64,000 nt of DNA from Bartonella doshiae NCTC 12862 = ATCC 700133 (lineage in GTDB: Bacteria; Pseudomonadota; Alphaproteobacteria; Rhizobiales; Rhizobiaceae), in contig NZ_JH725094.1 of the NCBI RefSeq assembly GCF_000278155.1, forward strand, positions 189,765 to 253,764. Direction: 5' to 3'. This document shows positions 1 to 7,320 of this stretch, piece by piece; position 1 is the stretch's first letter, and every line of letters starts with the position of its first letter. The notes under the pieces are model-generated. The model saw only the letters and a program-made list of their open reading frames with translations. It did no database searches and was not told the DNA's origin. The position numbers and the translations under genes were made by a program.

Positions 1-296
1 ACCCCCGTTGGTGCTTGCATTTCGACTGTTTGATAATTGGAGGAAACATAAGCCCCTTTAGCCCATAGCCCTGCCTCTGCGACACGCCGGTGTACGAGAC
101 CTTGCAAACGTTTTCCACTCGCCTTAGTCCATTTCTGCAATTCGGTTGGTACAGCTTCATAATCCCCCCGATTAAGCCTTTTAAGCAATGTAGAGTTTTG
201 GAAAGCTGCAATACCTACATTATAACAAAAGGAAACAAGAGCGCCGAACTGCTCGTCGCTTAAATTCACACAAACTGCTTTTTCTACCCCAACTGT
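1..296 (-). pseudogene. Truncated phage endolysin (T4-type lysozyme, GH24), C-terminal part
   Basis: The minus strand is open from 296 to the window edge and translates to a lysozyme C-terminal half. It includes a segment reading ALVSFCYNVG followed by STLLKRLNRGDY, then KWTKASGKRLQGLVHRR, the typical core of RrrD/T4-type muramidases that cut peptidoglycan at phage lysis. A TGA at 297-299 blocks the frame just upstream. The N-terminal third, which would carry the catalytic Glu and the GYG strand, is absent. There is no ATG; only a GTG around residue 10 of the open frame could serve. The gene continues past the left edge, so its 3' end is unseen. It diverges from the antirepressor that follows. 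I read it as the broken edge of a prophage lysis gene; the family call is good, the pseudogene call is inference. Confidence 0.7.
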
Positions 297-357
297 TCAC
301 CATACATAGTGCGTTTTTAAAAGCTCCCCTTTCAATCCCACCAATATGAGGTTCGTA

Positions 358-960
358 ATGGAAAAGCCTATTGCTATCCAGCACAATACAATCAAACACG
401 AAACCGTTCAAACGGTCAACGCTCGTGAATTGCATGCATTTTTGGAAGTTAATTCCAATTTTAGAGATTGGATTAAAAATCGTATTAAAGAATATAATTT
501 CCAAGAAAATCAAGATTTTATAATTTTCGCTAAAATTTTAGCGAAATCCTTAAGAGGGCGTCCAAGCATGGAATACCACCTTACCTTAGACATGGCAAAA
601 GAACTTTCCATGTTAGAGCGTAATGAAAAAAGTAAAGAAGCCCGTCAATATTTCATTGAATGCGAGCGGCATGTAAAACAAGTTGTTACACCACAAATCG
701 ATTACTCAAGTTCACAAGCGATGATTGGCTTTTTGAATTACCTACAAGGACAAATAAATCAAAAAGATACTATCATTGAAGATTTAAAACCAAAGGCAAT
801 GGCACTTGAAAGCTTACAGCGTCATAATGGACTCTTCGGTCTTACAGAAGCCGCTAAAATACTCGAGATGCAACCAAAGCAATTCATTCTCTTCTTACAG
901 CAAAAAGGTTGGGTGTATCGACGCACTTTCGGGGCATTGAACATGAGGATGATGCCTTGA
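358..960 (+). pseudogene. Phage antirepressor (AntA/AntB domain) with truncated KilAC domain
   Basis: The N-terminal ~110 residues match the AntA/AntB antirepressor family: VNARELHAFLEV, then a DWIKNRIKEY helix, and YHLTLDMAKELSMLER. Such proteins interfere with phage repressors. Residues from about 145 start a KilAC-type domain (GLTEAAKILEMQPKQFILFL, then GWVYRR), but the family normally continues well beyond this point. Here the frame runs into unrelated sequence and stops after RTFGALNMRMMP. An ATG at 346 exists, but GAGG at 348-351 sits correctly for the ATG at 358, which I prefer. The 3' part overlaps a truncated exonuclease in another frame, marking a deletion junction. The AntA/AntB part may still be made; full function is doubtful. 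Confidence 0.75.
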
Positions 961-1364
961 AAGAATATGCCTTCATTTATGACACAGAGGTCACAAGGTG
1001 CGGATTTATCCAACATCCCACAATGGAAATGGCTGGTGCAAGCCCTGATGGGTTCGTTGGTGAAGACGGTTTAGTTGAAATCAAATGCCCACAATCAGCC
1101 AACCATTTACGATTTTTTATGGATGGCAATATCAAGCCTGAATATATTGCGCAGATACAATTCCAAATGGCGTGCACTGGACGTAAATGGTGTCATTTCG
1201 TAAGTTATAATCCACAATTTGTAGGGAGATCTACTCGTTTGAGAATGAAAATCAAACGCATACTCCGTGATAAGAAACACATTGAAGAGATCAATAAAGC
1301 TGTCGAAACCTTCTTAGCGGAAATAGATCAAGACATGAAGCAGATCTTGGCAAGAGCTGCTTAA
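909..1364 (+). pseudogene. 5'-truncated YqaJ-type phage exonuclease
   Basis: From about residue 8 the translation matches the C-terminal two thirds of YqaJ/lambda-exonuclease-like nucleases used in phage recombination: RGIEHEDDALKEY, then GASPDGFVGEDGLVEIKCP containing the metal-binding Asp and the Glu-x-Lys of the PD-(D/E)XK core, then QIQFQMACTGRKWCHFVSY. The first ~60 residues of the family are missing. The only in-frame start is a TTG at 909 with no convincing ribosome site, and the first residues come from antirepressor DNA read in another frame. I interpret this as the product of a deletion that joined the antirepressor gene to the middle of the exonuclease gene. Catalytic residues remain, but expression as a working enzyme is unlikely. 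Confidence 0.75.
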
Positions 1365-1370
1365 CTCTAT

Positions 1371-1416
1371 GGGGGTGCTTGTGTTAACGCATACCTCCTA
1401 GCACCCCCGCCCTTTT
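1371..1416 (+). terminator. Hairpin terminator, copy 1 of a repeated element
   Basis: A perfect 9-bp stem, GGGGGTGCT at 1371-1379 with AGCACCCCC at 1400-1408, has a 20-nt loop and is followed by GCCCTTTT. It lies directly after the exonuclease stop. The same stem and tail recur at 1951-1983. Confidence 0.6.
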
Positions 1417-1433
1417 ACATAAGGAAACTAAAC

Positions 1434-1922
1434 GTGTGTAACATCAAACATATTATCATACAGCCTGCTAAAGATGAGGAATTTTGTTTTTTTACCATTG
1501 GCTATGAACGGAAGTCCCTTGAGAATTATCTTAATTGTCTCATAGAAAATAAGATCAAAACTTTATGTGATGTTCGTAAAAATCCAATAAGTAGAAAACA
1601 CGGATTTTCGAAAAGACAATTAGAGAAAGCTGTAAGCAACATAGATATTGAATATATGCATATGCCTGAACTTGGAATTGCTTCTGAAAAACGAAGAAAT
1701 TTGAAAACACAAAAGGATTATGACCGCCTTTTTGAAGATTATCAAAATACAACTCTCAAGAATAATTCTTGTGCAATAAACAAATTATATCAAATGTTTT
1801 TAAACAAAAAGCGCGTTGCAATCACCTGTTTTGAAGCCAATGTATGCATGTGTCATAGAGGACAACTCGCATTAGCTCTCACTCAATTTCCTGATTGGAA
1901 ATATGAAATTAAGCACATCTAA
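1434..1922 (+). CDS. DUF488 family protein
   Basis: This 162-residue protein matches the DUF488 family: an N-terminal FFTIGYERKSLENYL segment, the CDVRKNPISRKHGFSK block, and a C-terminal VAITCFEANVCMCHRGQLA with closely spaced cysteines. The biochemical function of DUF488 is not established, so I assign none. The start is a GTG at 1434, supported by AAGGAA at 1421-1426. The gene stands alone between two copies of the same terminator-like hairpin, within prophage DNA, so it looks like an independent cargo gene rather than part of the phage replication module. The reading frame is intact and the length is normal for the family. Confidence 0.8.
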   Translation: MCNIKHIIIQPAKDEEFCFFTIGYERKSLENYLNCLIENKIKTLCDVRKNPISRKHGFSKRQLEKAVSNIDIEYMHMPELGIASEKRRNLKTQKDYDRLFEDYQNTTLKNNSCAINKLYQMFLNKKRVAITCFEANVCMCHRGQLALALTQFPDWKYEIKHI

Positions 1923-1950
1923 AAAATAAACTTGCAAACTTTTTAAATAT

Positions 1951-1983
1951 GGGGGTGCTTTTCCCCTAGCACCCCCGCCCTTT
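1951..1983 (+). terminator. Hairpin terminator, copy 2 of a repeated element
   Basis: Same stem as the hairpin at 1371: GGGGGTGCT at 1951-1959 and AGCACCCCC at 1968-1976, here with an 8-nt loop, followed by GCCCTTT. It lies 28 bases after the DUF488 stop codon. Confidence 0.65.
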
Positions 1984-2052
1984 CCTAACACTTTCAAGTA
2001 ATGCGTGATTCACGCCACACGTGAATTGCATCTAAATGTAAGGAGAAAAAAC

Positions 2053-2298
2053 ATGGCGCCACGCCCTGCTACCATAACCCAACCAGCTATTGCTCGTGCT
2101 TTAAGAGAAGCTAAAAAACAAGGATGCGAACTCATAGAAATCAAACCTACAGGGGAATTATTAATTCATATCAATAAAACCACAGCATCAACAACAAGTA
2201 ATGTTTATAGCATCAACGATTTTCCACCGCTTGAAAACGAGCAAGAAGAATACAGCACCAATAAATCTTGCCCTTCTGTCGATGATATAAAGTTTTAG
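2053..2298 (+). CDS. Small prophage protein upstream of integrase
   Basis: An 81-residue basic protein starting MAPRPATITQPAIARALREA. The ATG at 2053 has a strong AAGGAG just upstream (2039-2044), so I prefer it to the longer in-frame start at 2005. Similar short proteins, with an N-terminal helix of the TxAxIARALRxAKxxG kind followed by an IEIKPxGELxI strand pair, commonly lie immediately upstream of integrases in alphaproteobacterial prophages; that is recollection, not a search. Only two bases separate its stop from the integrase start, so the two are probably co-transcribed and translationally coupled. The function is unknown; a role as a recombination directionality factor is possible from position alone. 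Confidence 0.7.
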   Translation: MAPRPATITQPAIARALREAKKQGCELIEIKPTGELLIHINKTTASTTSNVYSINDFPPLENEQEEYSTNKSCPSVDDIKF

Positions 2299-2300
2299 CC

Positions 2301-3338
2301 ATGCCAAAGCGTCGTCCACCACATCTTGTTCGTGAACGTACACGCCATGGTAAAGTTATATGGTATGTACGTATTGGTCATGGATCACGGTTTCGGATTG
2401 AAGGAACCTATGGAACGCAAGAGTTCGTCGATAATTATACGCTTGCCATTAAACAAGCACAAAATGGCATCTCCAAGAAAATAAGACACACCAGACTTAC
2501 AGAAGGGTCTTTCGATTGGTTATTGCATCAGTATTTACAAAGCATGCAATGGCATAATCAATCAGAATCCACTAAAAAAGTTAAATATCGAATTCTGAAT
2601 AATATTTCTAAACATATTGGTGATCGTGCATATAAAAGCATAGAAAGACACCATATCCTTGACGCCGTAGACAGAAGGCGGGATACCCCCGCAGCAGCAA
2701 AACATTTTTTGACCTCTTTAAACGGTCTCTTTAATTGGGCGGTTGATAATGCCCTTTTAAATAGAAATCCTGCCTTTAATATAAAAGCACCAAAATCTTT
2801 GAACAGTGAGGGATTACTGCCATGGCTAGAAGAGGACATAGATAAATATTATCACCGTTGGTCACATGGTACACATGAACGCGTATGGATTGATGTTCTT
2901 CTTTATACAGGCTTGCGCCGTGGTGATGCCGTTCGTATCGGCTGGAAAGACGTCAAAGATAATATCATTCATCTCAAAACAGAAAAGAGCCAATTTAAAA
3001 CAGATGTTTTTCTTCCTATTTTACCAGAACTAGAGGAAACCCTTAAAATTGGTCCCATAGGTAATGAAACATTCATTTGTGGTAAAGGTGGAAATAAGCT
3101 TGTCAAAGAAAGCTTTGGCAACCTCTTTCGTGAAGCATGTAATACGGCGGGTATAAAAAAATCAGCACACGGATTGCGAAAATTAGCAGCAACACGTGCG
3201 GCCAATGCTGGTGCTACGGTTTCACAAATGAAAGCGCTTTTTGGCTGGACAGAAGATAAAATGGCATCCCTTTATACCAAAACAGCTGATAGAAAACGAC
3301 TTGCAATAGAAGCAATCAAAAAGCTACAAAAAAGTTAG
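2301..3338 (+). CDS. Phage integrase (tyrosine recombinase)
   Basis: A full-length 345-residue tyrosine recombinase that would catalyse site-specific insertion and excision of the prophage. The N-terminal ~60 residues are basic, a SAM-like core-binding domain follows at about 65-160, and the catalytic domain runs from about 170. Visible catalytic residues are Arg206 in TGLRR, a Lys in the 226-233 strand, His290 and Arg293 in HGLR, Trp316 in place of the second His, and nucleophile Tyr325 in SLYTK. It begins two bases after the small upstream protein. The prophage end and a tRNA-Arg 3' end lie downstream, which suggests tRNA targeting. The last 18 bases of the gene are part of a 20-bp sequence repeated at 4078-4097. 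Confidence 0.92.
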   Translation: MPKRRPPHLVRERTRHGKVIWYVRIGHGSRFRIEGTYGTQEFVDNYTLAIKQAQNGISKKIRHTRLTEGSFDWLLHQYLQSMQWHNQSESTKKVKYRILNNISKHIGDRAYKSIERHHILDAVDRRRDTPAAAKHFLTSLNGLFNWAVDNALLNRNPAFNIKAPKSLNSEGLLPWLEEDIDKYYHRWSHGTHERVWIDVLLYTGLRRGDAVRIGWKDVKDNIIHLKTEKSQFKTDVFLPILPELEETLKIGPIGNETFICGKGGNKLVKESFGNLFREACNTAGIKKSAHGLRKLAATRAANAGATVSQMKALFGWTEDKMASLYTKTADRKRLAIEAIKKLQKS

Positions 3339-3340
3339 GG
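3321..3340 (+). repeat. 20-bp direct repeat, copy 1 (integrase 3' end)
   Basis: The sequence beginning AAGCTACAAAAAAG covers the final codons and stop of the integrase and is repeated exactly at 4078-4097. The flanking bases differ on both sides. The higBA module lies between the copies. Confidence 0.85.
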
Positions 3341-3375
3341 TAATGGGCAGCGGCTAAAAACAAACCAAAGTATAA

Positions 3376-3675
3376 TCAAAGCGATGTTTGAGATGAATCA
3401 GAAACAAGAGGAGAAATAGGTGGTTGTACCTGTTGCATTGTTTGCCATAAATTATAGTTTGTTTGCATATCCAACCAAAATTTTGCTTTACTAAAACCAG
3501 CTAATTCTAATTTAACTGCAAGCTCGGTACTCATAGAAGCATGCCCGTTAATCACTCTTGATAGAGAAGCTCTTGTCATATGGAGATGGTCGGCTAATTT
3601 TTGTATTGTTAGTCCCATTTCTTCTAAGAAAGCTACTTTTAGAACTTCGCCCGGATGTGCAGGATTATGCATCAT
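3376..3675 (-). CDS. higA: HigA-family antitoxin (XRE helix-turn-helix)
   Basis: The protein matches HigA-type antidotes: it opens MMHNPAHPGEVLK, then has a helix-turn-helix (LTIQKLADHLHMTRASLSRVI) and the family block ELAVKLELAGFSKAKFWLDMQ. It would neutralise the HigB ribonuclease and repress the operon. The toxin gene is upstream and the antitoxin downstream, the inverted order typical of higBA. I chose the ATG at 3675 because AAAGGAA lies about 8 bases before it. An alternative ATG at 3693 overlaps the toxin stop as TGATG and would add six residues. The length of about 99 residues is normal for the family. Confidence 0.88.
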   Translation of the reverse strand: MMHNPAHPGEVLKVAFLEEMGLTIQKLADHLHMTRASLSRVINGHASMSTELAVKLELAGFSKAKFWLDMQTNYNLWQTMQQVQPPISPLVSDSSQTSL

Positions 3676-3692
3676 TTTTTTCGTTCCTTTCA

Positions 3693-3974
3693 TCAATGGT
3701 AATCTTGATAATCAACAAGCTCAACATCTGTTCCTATAAAGCGAAAAGTAACACGCCAATTTCCATTCACCCATATAGAATAGTATCCTGTAAGTTCACC
3801 TTTAAGAGGATGCATTTTAAAGGCAGGTGCTTTTAACATTTCAGGCGTAGTAGCACTTGTTAAAGCCGTTAAGATAACGCGTAACTTTTTCACGTGATCT
3901 GATCGAATAGCTTTTGTAGAACCTGTTGTATAAAATAATTTCAAGCCTTTATGTTTGAAACTCACAATTGCCAT
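3693..3974 (-). CDS. higB: HigB/RelE-family toxin
   Basis: A 93-residue protein of the RelE/HigB superfamily: an N-terminal IVSFKHKGLKLFYTTGS, a central helix with LRVILTALTSA, and the C-terminal LTGYYSIWVNGNWRVTFRF strand block, followed by VDYQDYH. HigB proteins cleave mRNA on the ribosome until bound by HigA. The gene is first in a two-gene operon with the antitoxin, with overlapping or abutting ends. A promoter with a perfect inverted repeat lies just upstream. The reading frame is complete. It sits between two copies of a 20-bp repeat next to the prophage integrase. Confidence 0.88.
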   Translation of the reverse strand: MAIVSFKHKGLKLFYTTGSTKAIRSDHVKKLRVILTALTSATTPEMLKAPAFKMHPLKGELTGYYSIWVNGNWRVTFRFIGTDVELVDYQDYH

Positions 3975-3987
3975 TAGCGCCCCTTAT

Positions 3988-4006
3988 CGTATACTATAAC
4001 TATACG
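3988..4006 (-). promoter_or_regulatory. Probable HigA operator (inverted repeat)
   Basis: CGTATA at 3988-3993 and TATACG at 4001-4006 form a perfect 6-bp inverted repeat with a 7-nt spacer, overlapping the -10 element of the higBA promoter. HigA antitoxins repress their own operon through such palindromes, so operator function is inferred from position and symmetry. Confidence 0.6.
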
Positions 4007-4027
4007 GTTAATGACAATAAGAGTCAA
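3999..4027 (-). promoter_or_regulatory. Sigma-70-type promoter of higBA
   Basis: On the minus strand TTGACT (plus 4022-4027) and TATAGT (plus 3999-4004) are separated by exactly 17 bases, a near-consensus promoter. The -10 ends about 25 bases upstream of the higB start codon. Confidence 0.7.
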
Positions 4028-4077
4028 GCATCATACTGGAAAATCTGGTTTCATATTTTGATAAAATATCTCAGAAT

Positions 4078-4097
4078 AAGCTACAAAAAAGTTAGGG
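4078..4097 (+). repeat. 20-bp direct repeat, copy 2
   Basis: Exact second copy of the sequence at the integrase 3' end. Read in the same phase it again encodes KLQKS and a stop, preceded here by an unrelated short open frame from about 4021. It closes the segment carrying higBA. Confidence 0.85.
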
Positions 4098-4178
4098 ATA
4101 AACATAAAAATAAGTTAAAAGAATCAATGGAATCAAAATTCCCGAACTTTCATATAACACATTGATTCTACTAAAATA

Positions 4179-4255
<77 letters not shown>

Positions 4256-4294
4256 AATTGATCGATTTTCTCATTCAAGGCGATACCCATTAAC

Positions 4295-4600
4295 TCAATG
4301 TGTCCAAGGTTGCGGCCTATCGCTGCGAAAATTATCAGAATAAGAAACAACACGCCGAATCGACTTATATGCTTTTTCTACACGATAAGGGATAGCATTC
4401 TTGTGCGCAAAAGCAATCGCCTCTTCCTTCATATTAAATTGAATTCTTATCTGACCATTCACATCAGATGTAGCTGTATATCCCATAAGAGGCTCAAGCA
4501 TCTTTTTCTGTGACGGCTCATACTGTAAAATCCAAAAATTAGTATTTCCCTTACCTGACTGCATAGCTGTTTTTGCAGGACGATAAATACGTGCAATCAT
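4295..4600 (-). CDS. NADH dehydrogenase accessory subunit (NDUFS4-like, ETC complex I subunit)
   Basis: A 101-residue protein of the alphaproteobacterial NDUFS4 family. It opens ARIYRPAKTAMQSGKG and carries WILQYEP, then the LMGYTATSDVNGQI turn and the FNMKEEAIAFAHKNAIPYRV helix, ending near a C-terminal NFRSDRPQPWTH. The family is a small peripheral subunit of respiratory complex I, close to the NADH-oxidising arm on the cytoplasmic side. It is encoded apart from the nuo operon, as usual in this group. The tRNA-Arg lies 39 bases downstream on the same strand, so read-through co-transcription is possible. Length and frame are normal. Confidence 0.9.
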   Translation of the reverse strand: MIARIYRPAKTAMQSGKGNTNFWILQYEPSQKKMLEPLMGYTATSDVNGQIRIQFNMKEEAIAFAHKNAIPYRVEKAYKSIRRVVSYSDNFRSDRPQPWTH

Positions 4601-4700
4601 AGCTCTTATCCTTTAGACTACACAACGTTTAAATGATAATATCTCCACAACACAACCCAATTGGGGCATTTTTTACATTCAATTAAATATAGCATAAATA

Positions 4701-4777
4701 TGGTCGGAGCGATAGGATTCGAACCTACGACCCCCTGATCCCAAATCAGGTGCGCTACCAGACTGCGCTACGCTCCG
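4701..4777 (-). tRNA. tRNA-Pro (anticodon UGG)
   Basis: A complete 77-nt tRNA on the minus strand: CGGAGCG acceptor arm pairing with CGCTCCG, anticodon loop TTTGGGA between CCTGA and TCAGG giving UGG, GGTTCGAATCC T-arm and encoded CCA. Confidence 0.95.
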
Positions 4778-5234
4778 CCATTTACATTTATTCGATGCAC
4801 ATTCCCTAAAATTTTCACAACAGAAGTGCAAGAGCAAAAATACATTTTTTTTAATTTTGTTGTATTTCTTTACAAATAATAACTGTTTTAAAATTTTTAT
4901 GCTAAATGATATACTAATTGGCATATGTAAATGATGTTAAAAAAACAAAGAATCTGCTCTACATAGACAAAATTTAACCTTTACGCACAAATCTGCAATT
5001 ATTCAAATTATTTTGAGAGAACTTTAATTTAAAAAGCACCACCGCACTTAAGAACAGCACTCCATTGCATTATAATTTATAGGCCTACTCTAAAGAAATA
5101 TCTCATTTTCTTCTTACCAAAATTTTCCGATTCCTTCATAAAAAATATAATCGAAATCCATAAGGCAGAACCATCTTTACGCTTGAAAATAACAAGTATT
5201 TTTGAATAATTTAAGCTATACCGTAAAGCAGTTT
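4778..5234. other. 457-nt intergenic stretch with a possible PAS-domain remnant
   Basis: AT-rich DNA with no intact gene. On the minus strand from about 5225 to 5095 one frame reads VIFKRKDGSALWISI, which resembles the conserved RKDG-x-x-FW strand of PAS/LOV domains, and then stops. No start codon or full domain is present, so at most this is gene debris. Confidence 0.3.
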
Positions 5235-5924
5235 TTACTGGACTTGCATGTTGAGAACTTCAGCAATGACCGCACGTGTTATTTTTCTTTTCCTTTGTAA
5301 TGCCAAACGATCAACAGAATCAATAACGCGCTTCAGCGAAAATAAAGAACGTTCACAACGGCTTACAAGATAATGAACAGTATCTGGATGCACGATAATT
5401 TGTTTATCAGAAAAAAATTTAAAAGCGACAGCCATCAACAATGCATCATCAGGCTGATTAATCGCAACTAACATGACTGAATTAAGACGACTCTTTAAAT
5501 CATTTAATTTTAAATTCCACATAGAAGGTACTGTACGTGCGGTGATCAACAAAGTAGCCTGACGCACATCAAGATTCGCTTGTTTAACACTATTAATCAA
5601 ATGAAAAAGCCCTGTTTCACTAATTGTTCCCGCATCAATATCTTCAATTAAAAATGACCGCCCTGAAGAAGCAATAGCAACAGCTTGATCAATTTCATCA
5701 CGATGAACACATAAAGCACCAGCTTTCTGCGCCCATACGCTAGAAAAATGCGTTTTTCCAGATCCTTCTTTTCCAATCAAAATTGCAATCGGTAAGATCC
5801 AATCTGGCCAACAATCAATAAGCTGAAAAGCCATAAGATTACTCTCTGTTACAACCAAATCATCAAACTGGAAAGCCGGATTATAAGAAAAATTCAAGGG
5901 CAATTGCGTTTCGCGCTTGTTCAT
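5235..5924 (-). CDS. hdaA: DnaA regulatory inactivator HdaA
   Basis: A 229-residue DnaA-like AAA+ protein without the C-terminal DNA-binding domain of DnaA, the hallmark of Hda/HdaA. It binds the sliding clamp and stimulates ATP hydrolysis by DnaA after initiation. The clamp-binding motif QLPLNF is at residues 7-12, Walker A GKEGSGKT at 51-58 and a Walker B-like FLIEDID at 91-97. A sensor segment LLITARTVPS and a C-terminal lid with RCERSLFSLKRVID follow. It begins five bases after the stop of the upstream membrane protein gene, an arrangement seen in many Rhizobiales, so the two are probably one operon. Confidence 0.9.
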   Translation of the reverse strand: MNKRETQLPLNFSYNPAFQFDDLVVTESNLMAFQLIDCWPDWILPIAILIGKEGSGKTHFSSVWAQKAGALCVHRDEIDQAVAIASSGRSFLIEDIDAGTISETGLFHLINSVKQANLDVRQATLLITARTVPSMWNLKLNDLKSRLNSVMLVAINQPDDALLMAVAFKFFSDKQIIVHPDTVHYLVSRCERSLFSLKRVIDSVDRLALQRKRKITRAVIAEVLNMQVQ

Positions 5925-5929
5925 TCTTG

Positions 5930-7132
5930 CTACTCCGAACTTCCATTACACGAATACATCTGGGAATTAAGATAAGTATGGAGAGCAAAACGAACTAAAA
6001 CACCAACAGCGGCCGCCGCAGGAACAGCAACAAGCATACCAGTGAAACCAAAAAGTGAAGAAAATGCAAAAAGTGCAAACATCAACCACACTGGATGCAG
6101 TCCTACTGACGAACCTACAAGTTTGGGTTGTAGAATATAACCTTCAATAAATTGACCAATAAAAAAGAGTGTTATAACAACAACAATCCATCCCCAGTTA
6201 TCCGGATAGAACTGGACCCACGCAACACCAACAGATAGCACAAAACCGCTCATTGTACCAATATAAGGAACAAAGCTAATAAGGCCAATAAACATACCAA
6301 TCAAAAGACCAAAATTAAGTCCCGTTATAGTTAAACCAATACCATAATACGCTCCCAATATTAGACAAACTGTTCCTTGCCCACGAACAAATCCAGCGAT
6401 AGCCCTATCCATTTCATGAAAAATACTACGAACAGTTTCAAGATGATCCCGTGGAATCAGTGCATCAATTGCAGCAACCATACGAGGCCAATCTAATAAC
6501 ATGTAAAATGCAACTACAGGCGCAACAACGAAGAGGCTGACGATATTAACAATAGATTTCCCTGACTTCAAAAGTGAATTTAAGAGAGACGTAATGAAAT
6601 CAGAGCTTTGTCCCAAAAGTCCTTTAATGTTACTCTGTAATTCATTTGGATCGCTTCCAAAATAGCGTCTTACCCAACCAAAATCATGCTCAACCAAAAA
6701 AGTCTGAATACGGTTAATATAAATAGGTAAACCATTGCTCGTAAACTGCTGTATTTGCCAGCTGATAATAGGAATTAGAATAATTAAAGCAGCAACAAAA
6801 ATAATAACAATAAACAAGGTAATCAGAATAGTGCCAAAAACACGACTAATACCATATTTTTCAAGCAATTGAACAATGGGATTAAGAAAATAGGCAAGCA
6901 CAATTCCTGCTACAAAAGGAAGCAAAATAGACCCAAAAACCAACATAAAAAGAATGAAAAAAATTAGCGTACCAAGCCAGAAAAAAATTTGCTTTTTCAT
7001 ATTGTTTGGTAATGGAACTTGCGTATAAGCTGGCACATAAGCCTGATAATTCTTATGAGATCTATTCTCACAAACTTTTTTTTTCATAAGCTGCACAGCA
7101 GATTGATCATGACTATCTGATATTTTATTCAT
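5930..7132 (-). CDS. AI-2E family transporter (PerM-like membrane protein)
   Basis: A 400-residue integral membrane protein of the AI-2E/PerM family. About eight hydrophobic segments are visible, beginning near residue 47 after a polar N-terminus of unusual length. The family-specific loop FIEGYILQPKLVGSSVGLHP followed by VWLMFALFAF is near the C-terminus. Family members have been linked to autoinducer or ion export, but the substrate here cannot be read from sequence. The ATG at 7132 is preceded by AAGG; an internal Met near residue 45 would give a more usual N-terminus. It is immediately upstream of hdaA and divergent from purM. Confidence 0.85.
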   Translation of the reverse strand: MNKISDSHDQSAVQLMKKKVCENRSHKNYQAYVPAYTQVPLPNNMKKQIFFWLGTLIFFILFMLVFGSILLPFVAGIVLAYFLNPIVQLLEKYGISRVFGTILITLFIVIIFVAALIILIPIISWQIQQFTSNGLPIYINRIQTFLVEHDFGWVRRYFGSDPNELQSNIKGLLGQSSDFITSLLNSLLKSGKSIVNIVSLFVVAPVVAFYMLLDWPRMVAAIDALIPRDHLETVRSIFHEMDRAIAGFVRGQGTVCLILGAYYGIGLTITGLNFGLLIGMFIGLISFVPYIGTMSGFVLSVGVAWVQFYPDNWGWIVVVITLFFIGQFIEGYILQPKLVGSSVGLHPVWLMFALFAFSSLFGFTGMLVAVPAAAAVGVLVRFALHTYLNSQMYSCNGSSE

Positions 7133-7144
7133 AAAATACCTTAA

Positions 7145-7184
7145 AAAAAAATTCTTTACAAATCCTAAAAAAATTCTTTACAAA
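7145..7184. repeat. 18-bp sequence repeated at 22-bp spacing
   Basis: AAAAAAATTCTTTACAAA occurs at 7145-7162 and exactly again at 7167-7184, in the intergenic region shared by the divergent membrane protein gene and purM. Slipped-strand duplication or a duplicated regulator site are both possible. Confidence 0.7.
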
Positions 7185-7320
7185 AACTTATAAACTTCTT
7201 CTACCTTGGTCAAATAAAGCCGTTTATTTTTTAAACACAACATTAATATCTCTTGCAGAGATAACCCGATCATGGCATTGCATAACATTAATAGCTGGTT
7301 TTCCATAAAGAAAGACTCCG

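Noticed and set aside
220-513. 97-codon minus-strand frame overlapping the antirepressor and endolysin
   Set aside because: It runs antisense through two recognised phage genes and matches no family; the composition is that of a shadow frame.
4658-4667. CCCAATTGGG palindrome after tRNA-Pro
   Set aside because: Stem is short and no clear U-run follows on the relevant strand; not called as a terminator.
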